13,201 nt of DNA from Pavlovales sp. CCMP2436 (Eukaryota; Haptophyta; Pavlovophyceae; Pavlovales): the NCBI GenBank assembly GCA_026770615.1, contig MU631350.1, forward strand, positions 208,610-221,810, read 5' to 3'. The notes below the pieces were generated by a model, which did no database searches, was not told the DNA's origin, and saw only the letters and a program-made list of their open reading frames with translations. Positions 7,054-13,201 of the stretch are shown piece after piece (within the stretch, counting starts at the first letter, position 1; each line of letters opens with the position of its first letter). Both the position numbers and the translations under genes were made by a program.

Positions 7054-7216
7054 CTTTCGAAGGCAGCCAGGAGGCACCACAGGGCAGCAGGACCACGAGT
7101 AAGGCCAGGCTTACCGCCGCGCAGATAGCAGAGGCCTCCATTACAAGTCTGGGCTTAAAAAAAAAACCCTCAACTTAAATAAAAGAAAGAACTAAAAAGA
7201 AAACACTAGTACACAC
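7054..7216 (-). other. Predicted 163-nt spliceosomal intron between polymerase and helicase
   Basis: The minus strand reads AAGCAG|GTGTGT at 7216 and TTCGAAAG|CTGTGG at 7054/7053. Removing this GT-AG segment joins codon 639 of the polymerase frame (Gln) to the helicase frame at Leu-Trp-Tyr-Lys-Phe in phase 0. The segment includes AT- and T-rich DNA and the polymerase frame's stop at 7177-7175. The exon on the helicase side has no ATG near its start. CTTAC at about 7110-7114 could be a branch point. Splicing is inferred; a different AG or two separate genes are possible. Confidence 0.55.
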
Positions 7217-9133
7217 CTGCTTCCGCTGCTCGCGCCAGTACATACTGTTGTTGCTGTCCTTCACGAGCTGCTGCGCGTGCGCCTTACAGAAGGCGACCAT
7301 GAAGCCCATGTCGTCCCCCTGCTTGATCGGCGAGGTCCTGTCGTCGATCATGTTCAGCGGGAAGCCCGTGACCTGTAGCACGTAATCCGCGAGGCTCATG
7401 GGCTCCGCGAGGACGACGTGTGAGAAGCTGAGCGGCGTCGCCTCGTGCTCGTAGGCCGGGGAGAAGATGGAGTCGAGCTCGGCGTTGGCGGCCGTTGCGA
7501 GCAGCTGGCACACGTGGCGGCCCTCCTCGACGTCGGCCACCATCTCAACGTACAGCGCGTCGTGCACGCGAAAGCCCGTCGTGTAGCCGCTCTCCGAGAT
7601 GAAGCGCTCACCCGCGCTGATCGATAAGAACTCTGCGTCCTGCAAGCGGAGCGCGAAGAGGCGGCGCAGCTGCTTGGCGTCGCTCTCGTACTGCTTGCAG
7701 TCGGCCGCCATGTAGTGCCCGTAGAGCTCCTCGTCCTGCTTGAACGCCTGCATCAGGTGGGTCACGTTGTTCTTTATGCCGTGCATCAGCGCGAGCCCGG
7801 CGCCCGAGAGCTTGCAGTTCTGCTCCTTCTCGAACGTGTCGTAGTTGCCGCCAAAGGTCAGGCGCAGGATGAGGGACTTGGTGAGCGCGGCGAAGTCGGT
7901 CCTGTCCGCCCCCAGCCAGATCGTGGTATCGCCGATGACCCGGGCGCACTCGGCGCGGCGCGAGACGTAATGGCGCAGAGCCGGCAGCGCGAGGATGTAG
8001 GAGCGGGCGGCCCAGGTCAGCATGATCGTGAGCTGGCACGACTTTGCATCGAACTCGTCGTTGATCCCGGCGAAGAGGAAGGCGCGGATGGGGCGCTTGT
8101 AGTTCTGCACGCTCGAGTACTTGCGGCCCACGGAGGCGGAGTGCTTGCCGTAGGCGGAGCGGTGATTGAAGCGAAGCCGCTCGCCGACGCGGATGCCGTA
8201 GAGCAGCACATGCTCAAGCGGGTTCCTCTGGTGATGCGTCGCGTCCTTGGCGCTGACGATGTGCAGCAGGTCGAGCGAGGCAAAAGTCCGCAGGGTCTCG
8301 TAGCTGTAGTCCGCGGCAAGGGTCTCGCCCTGGTTGCCCGAGGGAAGCGGCGCCTCGGCGCTCGAGGGCACCTCGTCGTGGCGGCGGCGGCGGACCGGCG
8401 TGCCCACCGGCGAGCCCATCAACGAGCCCACCGGCGAGCCCACCGGCGTCATCGGCGCATCGTCATCGTCGTCGCTCGGCGAGGGGCTCTGTCCGAAGGA
8501 GGTGGGCGAGCGCGGGATGGTGGCGGGGCTCTGTCCGAAGCTCTGGCCGAAGGAGGTGGGCGAGTGCGGGACGGGGCTCCGGGCGGCGGAGGCGGGCGAG
8601 TAGGAGGGCGAGGCGAGCTTGCGGGGAGCCAGCACCGGGCGGCGGGCGCGGCGGAGCACCGGCGAGGACGCACCCGAGGGTGGCGTGAGGCAGGGCGAGC
8701 GGCGCGTCGGCGGCAGGGCGGTGCGCGGCGGCGAGGTCAGGTGAGGTGCGAGCAAGCGGCGGGCACGGGCGGCGGCCGGTGCGGCGGCGACAAGCTCGTA
8801 GTCGTCGTCGCCGCTCTTGTGCGGCGAGACCTGCGGCGACGGCGAGCGGCAGGGCAGCTTATCCTTGGTGGGCAACGGCAGGTTCTCATCGTTCGGGAAC
8901 GGCGCATCGTCCGGTGCGCGGCTTGGCACCCCATCGTTCGGCGGCGTAGGCATGTCCGAAAGCGGCTCCGTGGCGGGAGACGCGCACTGCTTCTGGTGGC
9001 CGCCACGGCCGCGGCGGTAGTGCTTCTTGCCCTGGGTCGCCTGCTCCTGCTCCTCCTCCGACGACGAGCACGTGTTGTCGGCCTGCGCCACAGGGTTCAC
9101 CGGGCCGAGGACGAGGCGGCGGCGCTGCTTCAC
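7217..9133 (-). CDS. TV-Pol-type DNA polymerase (family A-related), core exon
   Basis: Residues are counted from GTG 9133. The polymerase core has motif A D-E-F-D-A-K-S-C-Q-L-T-I-M-L (359-372, catalytic Asp362), motif B L-T-K-S-L-I-L-R-L-T-F-G-G-N-Y (417-431, Lys419), and motif C F-R-V-H-D-A-L-Y-V-E (521-530, His524-Asp525). This is the A/B/C pattern of the TV-Pol group described by Iyer, Abhiman and Aravind, related to family A polymerases and found in transposons and viruses, usually with an SF3 helicase. Residues 1-270 are disordered: acidic, then Ser/Pro-rich with S-P-T-S-F-G-Q-S twice (191-198, 209-216) and G-S-P-V-G repeats, then Asp5. There is no ATG at the open-frame start and TAG at 9160-9158 lies just upstream, so translation probably enters from the preceding frame. 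No lesion is seen in the core. Confidence 0.85.
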
Positions 9134-9153
9134 GTGAGTGCGCGGCGCGCATG

Positions 9154-10176
9154 TTTTCTATTTTGAGAGTGGACTCGGCGGGCGCCTCGTGTCCGAAACC
9201 GTCCTCGTCGCAGAGCAGCATCATCTCGGCGGTGTCGGCGCGTGGAGGCAGCGCCAGGGGAGGCATGGCTTGCGGGTCGCCCAGGATGCCGTACGGGTAG
9301 CCCGCGGGGTTGGCGCGCGGCGCGTCGAGGTGGGCGCCGAACTCGTCGACGAGCGGGTCGCCGGCGGAGAAAGCGAAGCCGACCTTGGACTGCTTGAAGA
9401 GGCTCGCCATAAAGCCTCCAGAGCGGGGAGGCGTGTGCCGGCCCTCGACGGCCGCAATGACCGTCATGGGCGTAATGGGCGACTTGGACTTGGCGGGCGG
9501 CGACTTGGCCGCGGGCGCGGCGGCGGGCGCTCAACAGCCGAAGAGCATCATGTAGTTCGACTTAGACTGGGACTTGGACTGGGGCGCGGCGGCGGGCGCT
9601 CCGGAGCCGAAGAGCGCCTGCGCGATGAGCGAGCGCTCTCCCGTCTGCGCCTCCGGGAGCGCCTTGGGGGGGTATAGGGCTTACCGTGTACTCGAGGTCT
9701 TCGGGTAGTACGAGGGGCGGCGCGAAATGGGCGAGAACGCGCCGAAGCGGGACGAGCCGAGCAGCATGCCGTGCGCTGAGAGGCACAGGGGCGGTGAGGG
9801 GCAGAGGGGCGGCGAGGGGCGTCAGCGCAGGCGCGGGTACGCCCGGGAAGCGGCTAGGACGCAGCGCAGCGCCTCCGCGGGAGCAGAGCGTGCGGTTGCG
9901 GGCGCGGGTAGGCTTCAGGTAGGTACCATCGATGAGCAGCAAGAGCGAGAGACTTTCGGTGGTGGCCTTGGGATGCTGGGCGTCGTGGGCGGCGCGCTGC
10001 TCGTCCTCGCGGCGCTGCATCTTGTCCTCGTTGTGGTCAAATTCGTCGTTTGGGTTCTTGGAAGTGTTCTTGGGCGCGCGCTGCGAGAGGTCGAAGAGGG
10101 GCGCGGCAGCGTCATGCGGCGGGGAGCGAGGGAGTTCATCGAGCACGAGGTCCAAGCGCGCGGGGGCCTGCTGCAT
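9154..10176 (-). pseudogene. N-terminal region of the polymerase gene, or a separate upstream gene, with two frameshifts and a TGA
   Basis: ATG 10176 opens a frame with charged and Pro/Ala-rich sequence and a hydrophobic S-L-L-L-L-I-D-G-T-Y-L. At the G7 run (9666-9672) the coding signal moves to another frame, which continues S-L-I-A-Q-A-L-F-G, meets TGA 9533-9531, then runs through K-V-G-F-A-F-S-A-G-D-P-L-V-D-E-F and Y-P-Y-G-I-L-G-D-P-Q. Near the T4 at 9154-9157 a second one-base shift enters the TV-Pol frame. G/C third positions and Ala/Pro/Lys-Ser composition are continuous throughout. A consensus-like GTAAG donor occurs at the first shift (9684), but the obvious acceptor would leave a 22-nt intron, so an indel is more likely. 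No domain is recognised. Confidence 0.45.
9514..9615. repeat. 33-bp imperfect direct repeat inside the polymerase N-terminal region
   Basis: Copies at 9514-9546 and 9583-9615 share ggcgcggcggcgggcgct and ccgaagagc. On the minus strand they encode L-F-G-S-G-A-P-A-A-A-P and L-F-G-C-[stop]-A-P-A-A-A-P. The copies differ at three bases, one of which turns GGA into TGA. Confidence 0.75.
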
Positions 10177-10617
10177 GATGCGAGCGGGATGCCTTGCTGC
10201 TCTGTAGACGCGCTGTACGGGGACCGATCCGCGTCGAATGGGCGGGAATTCACAATGTCAAATCGACTTCAGAGCTGCTCAAGACCTGTATTAATCGTCT
10301 CTAGACGCACCCAATCTAGCCAGAGCGTTTCCTATTCGAACCTATTTTAGAAAGGGCGTCTATTAATGCATTTATGATTGCGTATGCGTTGCTGCATAGG
10401 CGAGGCGAGTAGTGCCTGACGAATTTGATCAGGATCTCCGGCTTCCAAAATCTGGGTTCGAAGGTTCCATATTTTTTCAACTTTAAGACAAACGGCTATT
10501 TGCGTATTTATTCATCAGCCCTAGCCTTTGAATCCACTCATATGCAGCACTTCAAAACGGAAAGACGAGATGACGCACAACCTAAGGACTGCATCCGCCC
10601 CGAGCCGTCATCTAGTC
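10177..10617. other. Divergent intergenic region
   Basis: This interval separates the minus-strand polymerase gene start (10176) from the plus-strand 400-residue gene (10618). Base composition becomes AT-richer from about 10250 and no frame shows coding bias. It must contain promoters for both genes. No array unit like that at 2024-2597 is present, and no clear TATA box was found. Confidence 0.5.
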
Positions 10618-11820
10618 ATGATCTTCACGCAGATCGAGGCGCAGAAGCATGAGATCAAGCGTGCGCTTCACGAGCCCAGCGGCAAGCTGGGCTCCGCGCT
10701 GCAGCAGGTCCTGCGCGCGCAGCGGCCGCCCACGGACGAGGACGAGGTAAGGACCCTCGAGCAGATAGGCGCGATGTACGACGCCGTCCCCGCCGCCTTC
10801 GTGTACATCATGCAGCGCCACTGCACGAACGGCCGCAGCCTCTCGGCCTTCCTTCACGCCTTCTCCATGTTCGCCGATGGCGGCGCCGACGCTCATATCT
10901 TTCTTACCACAGGATTCCAGCATTTCTGTGCAAGAACCCTCGTCGACTCGCTCAACCAGGTCTCCCTGCTGCGCCTCCTGTCGTGGGTGACCGCGCCGCC
11001 GCCGGGCACGTCCGTCGCGCGCTTCTCCCTGGGCTTCCTCAGCTCGGCGGCGCTGCAGCCCTACCTGCGTGAGGGCTCGCTCGCGTTGCGCTGGATGCTC
11101 GCGCGTGCGGACACGGATTCGAACTCTGCCGGGATGCGCTGCGCCTGCGTGGTGATGCATGTGGAGGAGCACGACAAGTGCGCCAGCCTCGAGGCGATGG
11201 AGGAGTGCATCCGCACCTCGGACGTCTGCAACTACTTCGTTCAGTTCCTGACCTCGGGCAATACGCGGGGCATCATGCCGGACTACGCGCTCGAGCAGGC
11301 CCTTGTACTTGCGGCGCGCCTCGCTTCGAACGAAGACTGCGCAGAGAGCAGCTCCTGCGCCGAGACAAGCGGCGGCTCCTTCGCCAAGACCTACATCAGG
11401 CTCGTCAACCTGGTATACACGCACGTCGCCGTGGAGAACTTTACCTCGGGTGCGGAGGAGTGGGTGTTCGGCGCGCTCTTCCGCCTGCCCTCCATCGCTC
11501 CGTCCGCGGAGTACGCGGCGATCGTGGGCGGCTGCTTCATCACGGGCTTGCACGAGCGCGCGCTCTACAACGTCGAGCTGTACGGAGACCGCTTCATCGC
11601 TGTGCTCATCGAGAAGAACAGCTTCCGCAACGCGCGCGAGTGGTGCCACATGTTCATCGACATGGGCATGCACCTGATCGGGCTCGAGGACGGCGACCAC
11701 GAGTTCACCTGCCACAAGGCCCTCTTCCAGCAGCAGATCCAGGACTTCGACACGCGCACCACCGCCGCGGCCTTCCAGTGCCGCTCACAGGGCTTCTACA
11801 ACATCGACAAGTGGGACTAA
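10618..11820 (+). CDS. Unrecognised mostly helical 400-residue protein
   Basis: I chose ATG 10618 because G/C third-position bias begins there; an in-frame ATG at 10570 would add 16 residues from AT-richer DNA. The protein starts M-I-F-T-Q-I-E-A-Q-K-H-E-I-K and appears mainly alpha-helical, with many Ala/Leu helices and scattered Cys (for example C-A-C-V-V-M-H-V-E-E-H-D-K-C). It resembles a helical-repeat (ARM/HEAT-like) architecture, but no repeat unit is clear and no catalytic motif is visible. The frame ends at TAA 11818-11820 after N-I-D-K-W-D, yet coding bias continues past it (next entry). It is the only large plus-strand gene on the right. It may be a gene of the element or of the host; function is unknown. 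Confidence 0.65.
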   Translation: MIFTQIEAQKHEIKRALHEPSGKLGSALQQVLRAQRPPTDEDEVRTLEQIGAMYDAVPAAFVYIMQRHCTNGRSLSAFLHAFSMFADGGADAHIFLTTGFQHFCARTLVDSLNQVSLLRLLSWVTAPPPGTSVARFSLGFLSSAALQPYLREGSLALRWMLARADTDSNSAGMRCACVVMHVEEHDKCASLEAMEECIRTSDVCNYFVQFLTSGNTRGIMPDYALEQALVLAARLASNEDCAESSSCAETSGGSFAKTYIRLVNLVYTHVAVENFTSGAEEWVFGALFRLPSIAPSAEYAAIVGGCFITGLHERALYNVELYGDRFIAVLIEKNSFRNAREWCHMFIDMGMHLIGLEDGDHEFTCHKALFQQQIQDFDTRTTAAAFQCRSQGFYNIDKWD

Positions 11821-11927
11821 GAGAAGGACGTCGCGCAGCGCTGGTCCTGCCGCCGGTGGCCCCGCCCTCGAACTTCAACTTTGACACCGAGATTTTCAGC
11901 GACGACTCCTCCGACCTCGACATGTAG
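11821..11927 (+). pseudogene. Detached acidic C-terminal tail of the preceding gene
   Basis: After the TAA the same frame reads E-K-D-V-A-Q-R-W with G/C third positions. Then around 11842-11850 the bias shifts to another frame reading L-V-L-P-P-V-A-P-P-S-N-F-N-F-D-T-E-I-F and S-D-D-S-S-D-L-D-M, ending at TAG 11925-11927. The codons (ccg, gtg, gcc, ctc, gac) match genuine coding in the window. I infer that the original gene extended through here and was cut by one nonsense change and one indel. A short intron is the alternative. Confidence 0.4.
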
Positions 11928-12532
11928 CGGGCCTGCCGATTTGGCGTTTTTTTTTGCCGCCCAGCGTTCTTGCGCGCTCGAGGCAGGCGGGCCGTCAGCC
12001 CACGATTGACTAAGTACAATTATTCATCTACTGAATTAATTTAACTAATTTGACTAAGTCATTAACTCCGTATGCTCGCCTGCCGCCCTCTTCGCAGGCG
12101 CCGCGCCGCCGTCGAGTGGGCTCCGGGCCTGCGCCAGATCTGGTAGGCCTTGCGCTCTCTCGAGCCATCTCGAGCTATTTTGCGGCTTTTGCTAACTGGT
12201 TGCAAATATTAACCCAGTGTGCCCGAGGGCCCCCAGTTAGCCCAAATCCCCTTTGGGAGCGAAATGACGGGTTTTTGGCGCGAAACGGATTTCTAGCACC
12301 CCCCCCGCGCCCCTCCAGGCCCTCTCGAATGCCTGCCCCCCCACCCGCCAAATGAGTACGATTTCCCGCCAAAACAACCCCTCTAAATTTAAAATAAAAA
12401 TAAAAATTTAAAACATGTTAGAAGGTTTAAATAGCGGACGTCATCCCTTCCAGACAACCCAGTCCTGGACCAGTTTTCAGTATGGAATCCCGTAAAAAAA
12501 TATCGGAACAGCCGCACTGGCCATATATAGAT

Positions 12533-13000
12533 ATATATAGCGGCTCAGCATGGTTCAACAGGTGTTGTTTACTCACTGACTTGGTCGACGTCAGACGTTA
12601 GTCCTGGCAGCAGGAATGGTTTTGGTAGAGGTGAGGTTGGTGGTACTGATGAGAGCAGCAGTGGTGACGACGACGGGAAAAGAAACCGGCGGGCCTAACG
12701 CGGTGACGGCAACTTTGGCGAGGACTCTGACACCTTCGGCAACTCAACGATATTATTTTTTGTCAGTGATGGGCCTTCAGCGCACAAGCGCAGTTGGAGG
12801 TACCTGCGGGCACGGCGGATTCACTTGCGAGAGTGACGTCGTTATGAACCGACGATGACGGGTCTCGAGTGGAATGTTCATTTACGAAACGACGACGATG
12901 AGGGGTCTCGAGCGGAATAAATTATATTACTTAATTTAGCGGCCGAGGAATCCCTATCAGTAATATAATTCCTGTTGAACCATGCTGAGCCGCTATATAT
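12533..13000. repeat. 30-bp perfect inverted repeat enclosing ~410 bp
   Basis: The left arm is 12533-12562 (core agcggctcagcatggttcaa). The right arm, 12971-13000, is its exact reverse complement. The enclosed DNA has no gene. The pair could be terminal inverted repeats of a MITE-sized (468 bp) non-autonomous transposon or an internal piece of a longer repeat. No clear target-site duplication is seen because the outer flanks are TA-rich. Confidence 0.8.
12850..12918. repeat. 26-bp near-identical direct repeat
   Basis: The two copies (12850-12875 and 12893-12918) share cgacgatga and ggtctcgag, followed by a ggaat end. They differ at two positions and are offset by 43 bp, inside the 30-bp inverted repeat. 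Confidence 0.7.
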
Positions 13001-13015
13001 TACTGATAGGGATTC
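12948..13015. repeat. 20-bp perfect hairpin overlapping the inverted-repeat arm
   Basis: gaatccctatcagtaatata (12948-12967) is repeated inverted at 12996-13015 with a 28-nt loop. The loop contains most of the right arm of the 30-bp inverted repeat, so the same DNA can pair locally or with the arm 440 bp away. Confidence 0.85.
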
Positions 13016-13201
13016 AAGCTGGCGTCTGACTGTTCTGAATGTTGTGCTGGTCTGAGCGCTGCGTCGCCCATTGCCTGATGCGTGCCTTAGTCGGCTGCGC
13101 TGGCCTGGGCGCCACCGCGCGTGCCGATGGATCTCCGGTAGTGTGCCCGGGCAAGGGCGTTTAGGGAGATGATCTGCTGGTTGCTGTTTGTCGTGTTCCC
13201 A

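Larger units (their letters stand above)
11928..13201. other. Gene-free right flank
   Basis: No frame has convincing coding bias over these 1274 bases. The plus-strand open frame at 12616-12858 has poor composition and ends without a domain. The DNA changes character several times: a T8 tract after the last gene, AT-rich DNA around 12005-12060, a C9 run at 12299-12307, an A/T-only stretch near 12383-12413, then the inverted and direct repeats listed separately. It could be a degenerate transposon or the boundary of the element. Confidence 0.45.

Noticed and set aside
7715..9166. 483-residue plus-strand open frame
   Set aside because: It is antisense to the TV-Pol core and its Pro/Ser-rich linker; the Gly/Arg/Val-rich repeats are the complement of that linker.
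10450..10470. tRNA-like ggttcgaaggttcc (B-box/T-loop resemblance)
   Set aside because: No T-stem pairing, acceptor stem or anticodon arm could be built around it.
10612..11715. 367-residue minus-strand open frame
   Set aside because: It is antisense to the 400-residue plus gene, whose frame has the better composition and G/C third-position pattern.
1..13201. Major capsid protein, packaging ATPase, protease or tyrosine recombinase
   Set aside because: I looked for jelly-roll-length frames, a second Walker A/B protein and recombinase motifs and found none. The only P-loop seen is in the SF3 helicase.

Overview
The window looks like nuclear DNA of a GC-rich unicellular eukaryote, most likely an alga (haptophyte-like, low confidence), carrying an endogenous DNA-virus element of the polinton-like virus/virophage/small nucleocytovirus kind. 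The signs are very high GC at third codon positions in real genes, AT-rich spacers, a probable spliceosomal intron, and a replication gene set not known from bacteria. No capsid protein, packaging ATPase, protease or integrase could be recognised, so this is either part of an element or a replication-only remnant.

Layout: (1) 1-234, the 3' end of a gene with a Tudor-like fold, possibly host. (2) 235-1101, no convincing gene. (3) 1102-1920 (-), a candidate viral single-stranded-DNA-binding protein whose conserved C-terminus lies beyond an in-frame TAG. (4) 2024-2597, an AT-rich array of five ~80-bp repeats in both orientations. (5) 2629-4016, a cluster of small genes: a membrane-anchored protein (+), a Gln-rich protein (-), a Cys-rich protein (-, TAG-interrupted) and a short protein (+, TGA-interrupted). 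(6) 4024-4869 (+), a HUH rolling-circle-type endonuclease with a TGA inside motif I. (7) 5022-5269 (+), a frameshifted small viral-type membrane protein. (8) 5275-10176 (-), the core of the element: a TV-Pol-type polymerase (family A-related) and a D5-like superfamily 3 helicase, apparently exons of one fused gene separated by a 163-nt phase-0 intron, preceded by a disordered N-terminal part broken by frameshifts and one TGA. (9) 10618-11820 (+), an unrecognised 400-residue protein whose acidic tail is cut off by a TAA and a frame change. (10) 11928-13201, gene-free DNA with nested inverted and direct repeats.

How the genes fit together: nickase (HUH), polymerase plus helicase (TV-Pol, SF3) and an SSB-like protein would form a nearly self-sufficient replication module. 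The repeat array next to the SSB-like gene is a candidate origin or regulatory region. Seven reading frames carry only one to three lesions each, while the polymerase and helicase catalytic cores are clean. This fits a young, decaying integrated virus, but assembly error and recoding are not excluded by sequence alone.
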